Assembly: GCA_033765245.1 (NCBI GenBank)
Contig: JANRIF010000163.1
Span: forward strand, 1-23,524
Direction of reading: 5' to 3'
Source of the DNA: GCA-002840015 sp033765245
GTDB taxonomy: Bacteria > Pseudomonadota > Gammaproteobacteria > Xanthomonadales > Xanthomonadaceae
Length of the DNA stretch: 23,524 bases
Shown: positions 1 to 8,878 of the stretch, piece after piece
How positions within the stretch are numbered: the stretch's first letter is position 1
Layout of the letters: each line of letters opens with the position of its first letter
Position numbers and translations under genes: made by a program
Notes under the pieces: generated by a model
The model's database searches: none
What the model was told of the DNA's origin: nothing
Seen by the model: only the letters and a program-made list of their open reading frames with translations

Positions 1-2079
1 TGCGCCACCGGCACCGAACTGGCGAACGTCAGCACCGATGCCGCGGGCGCTTTCGTGTTTGCCGATCAGTTGGCTTTCCGCGACTACCTGCTGTGCCAGA
101 CCCAGCCGTTGGGCTACGGCAACGGCAACGCCAACGGTACCCCGGGCGTCGACCAGATCGCCATTGCCAACCTGCCTGCCGCCGGCTCGCTGAACAACGC
201 CTTCGGCGAGTTGATCGGTGCCATCGCCGGTTCGGTCTATATCGACCAGAACGACAACGGCTTGCGTGATCCGGGCGAACTCGGCATCGATAACGTGCCG
301 GTGACGCTGACCGGCACCGACGTGCTGGACAACGTCATCAATCGCACCATCAACACCGACATCAACGGCGACTACGCCTTTGCCGATCTGTTCACGCCCG
401 ATGCCGGTGGTTACACGATCACCGAAGGCGTCGTGCCGCCAGCGGCGGGTGTGTTCAATGACGGTCAGGACACGCTCGGCAACGCGGTGTCGCCGGGCGT
501 GCTCGGCAACGACGTACACAGCGTAATCGGCTTGGCCGCAGGCCAGCAGGCCATCGGATATCTGTTCGGCGAGTTGCAGGCGACTGCGATCAGTGGCGTG
601 GTCTACATCGATGCCGATCGCAACAATGCGCTCGATCCCGGCGACACCTTGCGCATTGCCGGTGTCAACGTGCGTCTGCTCGAAGGCGCCAGTTGCGCTA
701 CCGGCGTGCAGATCGACAGCACCAGCACCAATGCCGCCGGCGCCTACCAGTTCTTCAGCGTCACCGTTGGCCGCGCTTACGCAATCTGCCAGGACCAGCC
801 GGCCGGTTACGGCAATGGCAACGCCCTGGGCGTACCCGGCAGCGATGAAATCCTGATTGCCAGCCTGCCGCTGCTTGGCGTGGCCGGCAACAACTTCGGC
901 GAACTGGTCGGCTCGCTCGCCGGCTCGGTGTACATCGACGGCAACGACAACGGCGCCCGCGATGGTGGTGAAGCCGGCATCGCCAATGTGCCGGTGACCC
1001 TGAGTGGCACCGACGCACGCGGCAACGCGGTCAACCTCAGCGTGCAGACCGATGCTGCGGGCGCTTACCGGTTCGCCAACCTGCTGGCGCCGAATGCGTC
1101 CGGCTACACGGTCAGCGAAGGCATCATCCCGCCCGCTGCCGGCAGCTTCAACGACGGTCGCGACACCCTGGGTAACGCGGCCACGCCGGGCGTGCTCGGC
1201 AACGACGTGCTCAGCGGCATCGGGCTTGCGCCGGCGCAGGACGCCACCGGTTATCTGTTCGGCGAACTGCAATCGAGCATGATCAGCGGCCTGGTGTACG
1301 TCGACGCGGATCGTAACAACGCGCTCGATCCCGGCGACACCACGCGCATCGCCAACGTGATCGTGCGGCTGGTGCAGGGCGCCGACTGCGCAACCGGCAC
1401 CGAAATTGCCAGCACCAGCACCGATGCCAGCGGCGCATACCTGTTCGCCAGCGTGACCGCGCTGCGCGACTATCGGGTCTGCCAGACGCAACCCGCCGGC
1501 TATGGCGAGGGCAACGCGCGCGGCACCGCGGGCAGCAGCGTCATCGCCATCAGCAACCTGCCGTTGGCAGGTTCCACAGGCAACGATTTCGGCGAGCTGG
1601 TCGGTTCGATCGCAGGCCGCGTGTTCCTGGATCGCAACAACAACGGCGCGCAGGACGCTGGCGAACCCGGCATCGCGGGCGTGCAGATCGCGCTGAGCGG
1701 GGCCGACGTCAACGGTATCGCGCGCGATGCCAGCACCGTCAGCGACGGCAACGGCGATTTCCTGTTCCCGGACCTGCTGCAAGCCGGGTCGGCCGGCTAT
1801 GCGCTGGATGAGCAATCGACGCAGCCGGTGGTCGACGTCGGCGGTGTCGCGGTGAGCACGTTCAACGGCATCACCCTTGCGGGGCAGGTCGGCGGTTCTG
1901 CGTTGGGCAACGCCACGCCGGTGACGCAGGTGCCGAGCGCGATCTCGGGCATCGTGCTGCCCGCCGGGGCGCAGTCGGTGCAGAACCTGTTCGGCGAGGT
2001 ATTGCCGGTGGGCATCACCGGCCGCGTGTTCCTCGATCTCGACAACGACGGCGCGCAGGACGCGCCCGCCGATACCGGC
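1..2079 (+). repeat. Tandem 693-nt coding super-repeat, exact register
   Basis: Landmark codons recur at exactly 693-nt (231-codon) intervals. The CATG cysteine codon lies at 1, 694 and 1387. The FGEL/V glycine codon lies at 205, 898 and 1591. The second cysteine of each B module lies at 94, 787 and 1480. Each unit is one long A module (IAGSVYID type) plus one shorter cysteine-containing B module (ISGxVYxDADRNN type). The third copy loses similarity after its A-module start near 1600-1700. Copies have diverged by many substitutions without visible length change, so this looks like an old duplication kept under protein-level constraint. Confidence 0.85.
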
Positions 2080-5000
2080 ATCGCCGCGGTGCGTATCGAG
2101 TTGAACGGCACCGACGACCTCGGCCAGCCGGTGTCGCTCAGTGTCGATACCGACGCCAGCGGCGGCTTCGCGTTCGAGGGACTGCGTCCCGGCATCTACA
2201 CGCTCACCGAGCCTACGCAACCGCTGAACACGCTCAACGGCATCACCACGGCCGGCAGCGCTGGCGGTACCGCCAGCGCGGTCGACAGCGTGCCGAGTGC
2301 GATTGCAGCGATCGATCTGAGCCAGCCGGGCACGCGCAGCGACGACAACCGCTTCGCCGAAGTGCCGGCCAGCGGCGTGATCGCCGGCCGGGTCTGGCTG
2401 GATCGCAGCAACGACGGCGCGATCGATGCGAACGAGTTGGGCATCGCCGACGTGGTCATCGTGTTGACCGGCACCGACCTGGGCGGCAATGCGATCAACC
2501 GCAGTCAGCCGACCGACGCGGAAGGCCGCTTCCGCTTCGCCGACCTACCGCCGGGCCAGTACACGCTCACCGAGCCGCAGCAGCCGGATGCCACCTTCAA
2601 CGGCATCACCGTACCCGGCACCGGTGGCGGTACCGCCAGCACGCCCGAGGTGACGCCGAGCGTCATCGCGGACATCGCGCTGATCGCCAATGGCGAGGCG
2701 CTGGACAATGATTTCGGCGAGATTCCGCCGGCTGCCATTGCCGGCCGCGTCTGGGCCGACAACGACAACGACGGCGTGATCGATGCCGACGAAACGGGCC
2801 TGGCCGGCGTGAGCGTGGTGCTCAGCGGCAGCGACGATCTCGGCAACCCGGTCGATGTCACGCAGGTCACTGACGCCGAAGGCCGCTATCGCTTCGACGG
2901 CCTGCGCCCTGGCAGCTACACGGTGACCGAGCCGCAGCAGCCGGCCGGCACGCTCAATGGCATCACTGCGCCGGGGCGGATCGACGGCACAACAGTGGGC
3001 GTCGCAACCGATGTCGGCACCACGCCCTCGGCGATCACCCAGGTCGTCATGCAAGCCGGTGACGAGTCGGTGGAAAACAACTTCGGCGAGATTCCCGAAT
3101 CGCCCGATCTCAAGGTCAGCAAGCGGCACGAGCCGGCACGCTTCAGCGCGAGCAATCCCGGCAGCTACGTCATCCAGGTACGCAACGCCGGCAATCGCAG
3201 CAGCGACGGCGAGTATCAGGTGAGCGATCGCCTGCCCGTCGGCATTGCGCTGGCGGCAACGCCGAGCGGCAACGGTTGGCTGTGCGATGGCGCGGCGGGC
3301 GACAGCCGCTTCGCCTGTCGCAGCGCGCGCGTGCTGGCGGCGGGTGAGACCAGCCCGGATATGATCCAGGTGGCAGTGACGGTGAACGCGGCGGCGCTTG
3401 CGGCATCGCCCGCCCAGAATGCGGTGTTGGTGGAAGGCGGTGGTGAGATCGACGCACGCCGGCCGACCCCGGCCGAGCGCGATGCCTTCGAAGGCGACGT
3501 CTCGCTGCTGCCGGTCTGCGATCCCGCGATCCTCCACGAAGCCTGCCGCGACCCGGTGGTGATCCTGCAATCGGCGGCGCTGTCCGGCGCGGTGTGGTAC
3601 GACCTGGGCAGCAATCCGGTACTGCTTGACGGCGGCGACCAGCGCCTGCCGGGCTGGATCGTCGAGGTGCTGGACCCGGCCAGCGGCCAGGTCATCGCGA
3701 CTCAGCAGACCGGCCCCGACGGCCGCTACCGCATTGTCGATCTGCCGGCCGGTCAACCCTTGCAGGTGCGCTTCCGCGACCCCGATTCGTCGGTGGTCTG
3801 GGGCCTGCCGGTGAACGGCGAGACCGTGCCCGGTTCGCCCGCCGCTTGCGATCCCGATGGCGCCATTGCCGGCGGCTTCGAGAGCTCGTGCGTCGAGAGC
3901 GGCGCCATGGGCGGCGCCTCGACCACGCTCGGCGTGGTGCTGGCGCCCGGCGAGGAACTGATCGAGCAGAGCCTGCCGATCGTTCCCGGTGGCGTGGTCT
4001 ATGACGCCATCGGCCGTTCCCCGGTGCCCGGTGCGACGGTGACTCTGACTCCGGTCGGCACCTGCCCCGGCTACGACCCGGCGCAGGACATCCTCAACGC
4101 CGCAACCGGCGGCTATCGCATCGAGGGCAATGCGATCTCGATGACCGTCGGCAACCTCGGTCTGTACCGCTTCCTGTTTGCGCCCGATGCGCCGGCAAGC
4201 TGCACCTTCCGCATTGAGGTGACGCCGCCGCCCGGCTTCGCCTTCGTCTCGCAGTTGATCGCGCCGCAAGCCGGCGCGCTCGACCCGCTCGGCAATGCCG
4301 GCGGTCGCTTCGACGTGCAGCCGCAGGCGGTGCCGCCGCTGGCGCCGGTCGGTCCGGGCACTGCGTATGCCTTGCAGATCGTCGCTGGCTCGGGCGAGCC
4401 CGCCATCGTGCACAACCACATCCCGCTCGATCCTTCGGTGCCGGCCGGCCTTGCCATCAGCAAGGTCGCCGACCGCCAGATCGCCGAAGTCGGCGACACC
4501 GTGCTGTACACCGTGCTGGTGCGCCAGACCGGCGGAACCGCGTTGCCGCAGGTCAGCGTGCTCGACAACCTGCCGGCGGGCTTCACCTACCTCGCCGGCA
4601 GCGCGGTGGTGAACGGCCACAACATCGCCGATCCAGCCGGCGCGCCCGGCCCGGCGCTGGCATTCACCCTCGGCGCGATCGCCGGCAACGGCCAGCTCAC
4701 CCTGAACTACCGCCTGCGCGTCGGCGTGGGCAGCCAGCAGGGCGATGGCATCAACCGCGCCCAGGCCTTCGGTTGCGGCCTGCCGCAGGGGTGTATCGAC
4801 CCGGTGGCGCTGGTGCCGTTCCCCGGAGTGATCGGCTCCAACCAGGCGCGTTACCGCATCCGCATCACCGGTGGCGTGTTCACCAACGAGGCTTGTGTGC
4901 TCGGCAAGATCTACGTCGATTGCAACCAGAACCAGATGCAGGATCGCGAAGAACTGGGCATCCCCGGCGTGCGTTTCTACTTCGAGGACGGCACCTGGCT

Positions 5001-5412
5001 GATCAGCGATTCCGAAGGCAAGTACAGCTATTGCGGCCTCACCCCGCAAAGCCACGTGCTCAAGGCCGATCCTTCGACCTTGCCGCAGGGTTCGCGTCTG
5101 GTCACCAGTTCCAACCGCAACCTCGGCGACGCCGGCAGCCTGTTCCTCGACCTCAAGAACGGCGAACTGCATCGCGCCGATTTCATCGAAGGCAGTTGCA
5201 GCAATCCGGTGATCGAGCAGGTCAAGGCGCGTCGCACCCAGGGCGAGGTCAGCGTGCCCGAGACCGAAGCCAAACAAGGTTCGCTGCGCTTCGAGAGCAA
5301 GCCGGCGCGCGCGCCGCGCCAGGCCACTGACAGCGCGAAACAGGCGCCGATCGTGGCGCCGAGGGCCTCACCGCCCGCTGCGCAAGGCGATAGCCAGGGA
5401 GGTGCCCGGTGA
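1..5412 (+). CDS. Giant multi-domain SdrD-B-like/DUF11 surface protein (5'-truncated by window)
   Basis: The reading frame is open from base 1, so the start lies upstream and at least 1803 residues are present. Successive SdrD-B-like (Cna-B/prealbumin fold) modules each open with a calcium-loop-like D-x-N-x-NG-x-x-D-x-GE-x-GI signature. The first three copies of a 231-residue double module are followed by ~120-residue single modules, with IxGRVF/W cores near residues 672, 794 and 913. Two DUF11-type modules follow at about residues 1035-1150 and 1483-1586, separated by divergent Cna-B-like units. A cysteine-bearing last module starts near residue 1631 (GKIYVDCNQNQ). The tail is basic, Pro/Ala-rich and looks disordered. 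I see no LPxTG motif, autotransporter barrel or other anchor. Such modules are typical of exported stalk-like surface proteins. The downstream barrel and OmpA genes are its likely export or anchoring partners, which is inference. The signal peptide would lie outside the window. Confidence 0.88.
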   Translation, partial: CATGTELANVSTDAAGAFVFADQLAFRDYLLCQTQPLGYGNGNANGTPGVDQIAIANLPAAGSLNNAFGELIGAIAGSVYIDQNDNGLRDPGELGIDNVPVTLTGTDVLDNVINRTINTDINGDYAFADLFTPDAGGYTITEGVVPPAAGVFNDGQDTLGNAVSPGVLGNDVHSVIGLAAGQQAIGYLFGELQATAISGVVYIDADRNNALDPGDTLRIAGVNVRLLEGASCATGVQIDSTSTNAAGAYQFFSVTVGRAYAICQDQPAGYGNGNALGVPGSDEILIASLPLLGVAGNNFGELVGSLAGSVYIDGNDNGARDGGEAGIANVPVTLSGTDARGNAVNLSVQTDAAGAYRFANLLAPNASGYTVSEGIIPPAAGSFNDGRDTLGNAATPGVLGNDVLSGIGLAPAQDATGYLFGELQSSMISGLVYVDADRNNALDPGDTTRIANVIVRLVQGADCATGTEIASTSTDASGAYLFASVTALRDYRVCQTQPAGYGEGNARGTAGSSVIAISNLPLAGSTGNDFGELVGSIAGRVFLDRNNNGAQDAGEPGIAGVQIALSGADVNGIARDASTVSDGNGDFLFPDLLQAGSAGYALDEQSTQPVVDVGGVAVSTFNGITLAGQVGGSALGNATPVTQVPSAISGIVLPAGAQSVQNLFGEVLPVGITGRVFLDLDNDGAQDAPADTGIAAVRIELNGTDDLGQPVSLSVDTDASGGFAFEGLRPGIYTLTEPTQPLNTLNGITTAGSAGGTASAVDSVPSAIAAIDLSQPGTRSDDNRFAEVPASGVIAGRVWLDRSNDGAIDANELGIADVVIVLTGTDLGGNAINRSQPTDAEGRFRFADLPPGQYTLTEPQQPDATFNGITVPGTGGGTASTPEVTPSVIADIALIANGEALDNDFGEIPPAAIAGRVWADNDNDGVIDADETGLAGVSVVLSGSDDLGNPVDVTQVTDAEGRYRFDGLRPGSYTVTEPQQPAGTLNGITAPGRIDGTTVGVATDVGTTPSAITQVVMQAGDESVENNFGEIPESPDLKVSKRHEPARFSASNPGSYVIQVRNAGNRSSDGEYQVSDRLPVGIALAATPSGNGWLCDGAAGDSRFACRSARVLAAGETSPDMIQVAVTVNAAALAASPAQNAVLVEGGGEIDARRPTPAERDAFEGDVSLLPVCDPAILHEACRDPVVILQSAALSGAVWYDLGSNPVLLDGGDQRLPGWIVEVLDPASGQVIATQQTGPDGRYRIVDLPAGQPLQVRFRDPDSSVVWGLPVNGETVPGSPAACDPDGAIAGGFESSCVESGAMGGASTTLGVVLAPGEELIEQSLPIVPGGVVYDAIGRSPVPGATVTLTPVGTCPGYDPAQDILNAATGGYRIEGNAISMTVGNLGLYRFLFAPDAPASCTFRIEVTPPPGFAFVSQLIAPQAGALDPLGNAGGRFDVQPQAVPPLAPVGPGTAYALQIVAGSGEPAIVHNHIPLDPSVPAGLAISKVADRQIAEVGDTVLYTVLVRQTGGTALPQVSVLDNLPAGFTYLAGSAVVNGHNIADPAGAPGPALAFTLGAIAGNGQLTLNYRLRVGVGSQQGDGINRAQAFGCGLPQGCIDPVALVPFPGVIGSNQARYRIRITGGVFTNEACVLGKIYVDCNQNQMQDREELGIPGVRFYFEDGTWLISDSEGKYSYCGLTPQSHVLKADPSTLPQGSRLVTSSNRNLGDAGSLFLDLKNGELHRADFIEGSCSNPVIEQVKARRTQGEVSVPETEAKQGSLRFESKPARAPRQATDSAKQAPIVAPRASPPAAQGDSQGGAR

Positions 5413-8400
5413 TGCGCACTTTCCGCTCCTTCATCGCATGGTCTGCGCCGTCGTCGATGGCCGCCCTGAATACTCCTCCCCCTGCGTGCAGGGGGAGGTT
5501 CGGAGGGGGTCGAGTGCTCGCCGGAATGTGGCGTGTCTCGGTGGCGGCCGCGCTGCTGCTCGGTACGCTCACTGCGATGGCACAAACCAGCCGCTTCGCG
5601 CCAGTGCTGGACGATCCAGCAGCGCGTCTGCCGGCCTCTCCCGCCAACGCCGCCAGCGCCGCCGAGCCGCAGGTGCTGCGGGGTGCGTCGCCAACCGCGC
5701 TCGACTACGCCGTGAACGCCGACATCGATCGCCTGGTGGTCGAGGTGGCCGGCAATAACCGTCCGGCCGACGGCCAGACGCCGACGCCGGTGGTGCTCAC
5801 CGCGTTCGCCGCCGACGGTGCACCGCTCAAGGGCAAGCGCTACGCCACCGTCGAAGTGAGCGGCGGCCGCATCCGCGTGCCCGGTGCCGGCACCGACGAA
5901 CTCGGTCCCGGACGGCTCGACCTCGATCGTGCCACCGCCGGCACTCAGATCGTGCTGGTCGATGGCGTGGCCCGGTTCGAGTTGCTGGCTCCAGCCGAAC
6001 CGCAGGATGTGCTGCTGCGGGTCACCGCCGGTGGGCAAAGCGCGCAGGGCGTGGTCAGCTTTGTGCCGGATGTGCGCGACATGCTGGCCGTCGGCTTGAT
6101 CGAAGGCGTGATCAACCTGCGCGACAAGAAGCCCGGCCTGATCTCGCCCACCCGCAACGGTGATGGCTTCGAGCAGGAGATCCGGCGCTGGGAACGCAGC
6201 TTCAACGGCGGCAAGGCCAATGGTGCCGGCCGCGTGGCGTTCTTCCTCAAGGGCAAGATCAAGGGCGACGCCCTGCTCACTGCCGCCTACGATTCCGACA
6301 AGGAAACCCGTGCCCGCCTGCTGCGCGACATCCGCCCGGAGGAGTTCTATCCGGTCTATGGCGATGCCTCGATCCGCGGCTTCGATGCCCGTTCGGCCGA
6401 GCGTGTGTACCTGCGCATCGACCAGGAGCGCAGCTACCTGCTGTACGGCGATTTCCAGACCGGCGACGCGGTGAGCGCGCGCTCGGGCACGCTCGGCGAG
6501 GGCGCGCCGCGCGCACGCAGCCTCGGCACCTATAACCGCACCGTCACCGGCTTCAACTGGCATCCCGAGAACGAGCGCGTGCGCGGCAATGTGTTCGCCT
6601 TCCGCGATTCGCTGCGCCAGGTGGTGGAGGAATTCCCGAGCCAGGGCAGCGGCCCGTACGGCCTGCGCAACCAGGCCGTGCTGGAAGGCAGCGAGCGGGT
6701 GGAAGTGATCGCCCGCGATCGCAACCAGCCCTCGCGCATCCTCAGCGTGCGGCCGCTGCTGCGCTTCGCCGATTACAGCTTCGAGCCGTTCTCCGGGCGG
6801 GTGCTGCTGAGCCAGTTCCTGCCCGCGTTCGATGCCGAACTCAACCCGATGTCGTTGCGCATCACCTACGAGGTCGACCAAGGCACCGAGGACGCCTGGG
6901 TCTACGGCGGCGATGCGCAGGTGAAGCTGCTGTCGTGGCTGGAACTCGGCGGCTCCTACGTCAAGGACGAGAACCCGTTCGCCGGCTTCGAGATGGGCAG
7001 CGTCAACGCCAGCGTGCGCATGGCCGAACGCACCCACCTCGTGGGCGAGTGGGCGCGCGCGCAGAGCGAGATCAACACCAACCCGGTCAACCAGACCTTC
7101 GGATCGCTGGCCAACCGCAGCGGTCAGGTCACCGGCGACGCCTGGCGCATGGAGTTCGATCATGCCGGCGAAGTGTTCGACGCGCGCCTGTATGCCGGAC
7201 GCTCCGACCCCGAGTTCAACAACCCGTCCTCGCCCTTGTACGGCGGCCGTGCCGAATACAGCGCCAACCTCGGCCTGCAAGCGACCGAGCGCGTGCGTCT
7301 GTATGCCGAAGGGCTGCGCTCAGAGGATCGCAATCCGCAAGGCGGCCACCGCACCGCCGCCGGTGCCGGCGCCCGCGTACAGGCCACCGATCGCCTGAGC
7401 ATCGACCTCGGCGCGCGCTCGCTCAATGAGACGGTCGGATTGACCTCGTCCTTCCTCGGCGCCTCGCCATTCTCCGATCGCAACGGCCTGCTCGGTAGCG
7501 TCGCCACCGGTTCGGCCGGCGGCGCGCTCGGCTTCGGCCAGCAGCCGCTGGACCCGCTTACCGGCCTGCCGGTCATCGGCAACGGCCTGGGTGGCAACGT
7601 CCAGAGCAATCTCCCGGTCGGCACGCGGTTGAGCAGTGACACCGTGCATCTGGGCCTGGGTTATCGCGCCACTGACAAGCTTGGCCTGAGCGGCGAGCTG
7701 GAAACTGCGGTGAACGGCGAGGACCGCGACCGCTTCGCGCTCGGCGCCGACTACCAGTTGCGTGAGCGCCAACGCCTGTACACCCGTTACGAACAACAGA
7801 CCGGTCTGTCCAGCCCGCTCGGCATCACCACCACCGGACGCAAGGCCAACGCCTTCACTTTCGGCACCGAGCAGACCTATCTGCGTGATACCCAGGTCTA
7901 CGGCGAATACCGCCTGCGCGATGCCATCAGCGGCCGCGACATCCAGGCCGCCTCCGGCGTCCGCACCGGCTGGGATATTGCCGAAGGCGTGCGCATCAGC
8001 AGCGGTGCCGAACACGTCAACGTCATCTCCGGCAACACCGGCGATGCCACCGCCGTGTTCTTCGGTATCGACTACACCGCCAACCCGCTGTGGCGCGGCT
8101 CCACCCGGGTCGAACTGCGGCGCAGCGGCGACGTCGAGGCCACCGCCGACGACGAGCGCTTCGACACCGCGCTGTGGCAACTCACGGTGGCGCGCAAGCT
8201 CGATCGCGACTGGACCCTGCTCGGCCGCAACTACCTGCTGCTCACCGACTACGCCGCGCGCGGCGACGTGTTGCAGAACCGCTTCCAGGTGGGCGTGGCC
8301 TATCGCGACAACGATCGCAACCGGGTCAACGCGCTGATGCGCTACGAGTACAAGCTCGAATCCGACGAGAGCGGCCTCGCCCTCGGCGGCATCCCGCCGG

Positions 8401-8867
8401 TGCCCGGCGCGTCCACCCTGGGCAACGACCTGCGGGTGCGCGCCCACATCGTCTCGGCGCATTCGGACTGGCACCCGTCGCGACCGTGGTGGCTCACCGG
8501 CCGCATCGCCAGCAAATGGCAGCACGACCGCTTCGTCAATCCCGGCCTCGCCACCGTCGACAGCCACTTCCGCGGCCTGCTGCTGTCCGGCCGCGCCGTG
8601 TACGACTTCACCGAGAACTGGGACATCGGCGTGCTCGGCAGCGTGTTCAGCGGCGACGATGGCGCGCGCCAGTATGCCTACGGCGCCGAGATCGGGCGCC
8701 TGATCCGGCAAAACCTGTGGTTGTCGCTGGGCTACAACTGGAGCGGCTTCGACGGCGACGCCGACCTCAGCGGCTACGAATACACCCAGCAGGGCGTGTT
8801 CCTGCGCATCCGCTTCAAGTTCGACGAAAACCTCTTCAAGTCCGATCCCTACGCAACGGCCGAGTAA
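5412..8867 (+). CDS. Predicted outer-membrane beta-barrel protein with Ig-like N-terminal domain
   Basis: From ATG 5412 the product is 1151 residues. A strong Shine-Dalgarno (AGGGAGGTG, 5396-5404) precedes the start, and the start overlaps the upstream stop (TGATG); GTG 5409 is equally possible. A typical signal-peptide core (MWRVSVAAALLLGTLTAMAQ) begins only at residue 39 because a REP-like hairpin lies between it and this start. GTG 5514 or ATG 5526 are therefore serious alternative starts. Residues ~100-225 resemble a bacterial Ig/invasin-like domain (VVLTAFAADGAPLKGK). The rest is rich in alternating aromatic/polar strands with short turns and ends in a terminal strand (GVFLRIRFKF) plus a short tail, as expected for a large barrel. 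I do not recognise a named family. Its placement between the giant repeat protein and an OmpA protein suggests it exports or anchors the former, which is inference. Confidence 0.82.
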   Translation: MRTFRSFIAWSAPSSMAALNTPPPACRGRFGGGRVLAGMWRVSVAAALLLGTLTAMAQTSRFAPVLDDPAARLPASPANAASAAEPQVLRGASPTALDYAVNADIDRLVVEVAGNNRPADGQTPTPVVLTAFAADGAPLKGKRYATVEVSGGRIRVPGAGTDELGPGRLDLDRATAGTQIVLVDGVARFELLAPAEPQDVLLRVTAGGQSAQGVVSFVPDVRDMLAVGLIEGVINLRDKKPGLISPTRNGDGFEQEIRRWERSFNGGKANGAGRVAFFLKGKIKGDALLTAAYDSDKETRARLLRDIRPEEFYPVYGDASIRGFDARSAERVYLRIDQERSYLLYGDFQTGDAVSARSGTLGEGAPRARSLGTYNRTVTGFNWHPENERVRGNVFAFRDSLRQVVEEFPSQGSGPYGLRNQAVLEGSERVEVIARDRNQPSRILSVRPLLRFADYSFEPFSGRVLLSQFLPAFDAELNPMSLRITYEVDQGTEDAWVYGGDAQVKLLSWLELGGSYVKDENPFAGFEMGSVNASVRMAERTHLVGEWARAQSEINTNPVNQTFGSLANRSGQVTGDAWRMEFDHAGEVFDARLYAGRSDPEFNNPSSPLYGGRAEYSANLGLQATERVRLYAEGLRSEDRNPQGGHRTAAGAGARVQATDRLSIDLGARSLNETVGLTSSFLGASPFSDRNGLLGSVATGSAGGALGFGQQPLDPLTGLPVIGNGLGGNVQSNLPVGTRLSSDTVHLGLGYRATDKLGLSGELETAVNGEDRDRFALGADYQLRERQRLYTRYEQQTGLSSPLGITTTGRKANAFTFGTEQTYLRDTQVYGEYRLRDAISGRDIQAASGVRTGWDIAEGVRISSGAEHVNVISGNTGDATAVFFGIDYTANPLWRGSTRVELRRSGDVEATADDERFDTALWQLTVARKLDRDWTLLGRNYLLLTDYAARGDVLQNRFQVGVAYRDNDRNRVNALMRYEYKLESDESGLALGGIPPVPGASTLGNDLRVRAHIVSAHSDWHPSRPWWLTGRIASKWQHDRFVNPGLATVDSHFRGLLLSGRAVYDFTENWDIGVLGSVFSGDDGARQYAYGAEIGRLIRQNLWLSLGYNWSGFDGDADLSGYEYTQQGVFLRIRFKFDENLFKSDPYATAE
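5475..5510 (+). repeat. REP-like palindrome inside the 5' end of the barrel gene
   Basis: CCTCCCCCTGC (5475-5485) and GCAGGGGGAGG (5488-5498) form a perfect 11-bp inverted repeat around a 2-nt centre, followed by TTCGGAGGGGG. This matches the dispersed intergenic CTCCCCCTGC/GCAGGGGGAG repeats I recall from xanthomonad-type genomes (recollection, not a search). It is in frame with the barrel ORF and would encode a Pro/Cys/Arg/Gly-rich stretch (about residues 22-33). Its G-rich tail (GGAGG, 5502-5506) sits 7 nt before an in-frame GTG at 5514. Confidence 0.75.
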
Positions 8868-8878
8868 CAGGAGCCGAC

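Noticed and set aside
2545..5277. 910-residue open frame on the minus strand opposite the giant gene
   Set aside because: It is a shadow of strong codon bias in GC-rich DNA. The translation is low-complexity, lacks domains, and the plus-strand frame has clear repeated domain motifs.
5028..7280. 750-residue minus-strand frame spanning the end of the giant gene and the barrel gene
   Set aside because: Its composition is dominated by His/Arg/Gly/Ala typical of antisense GC-rich frames. It crosses two well-supported plus-strand genes.
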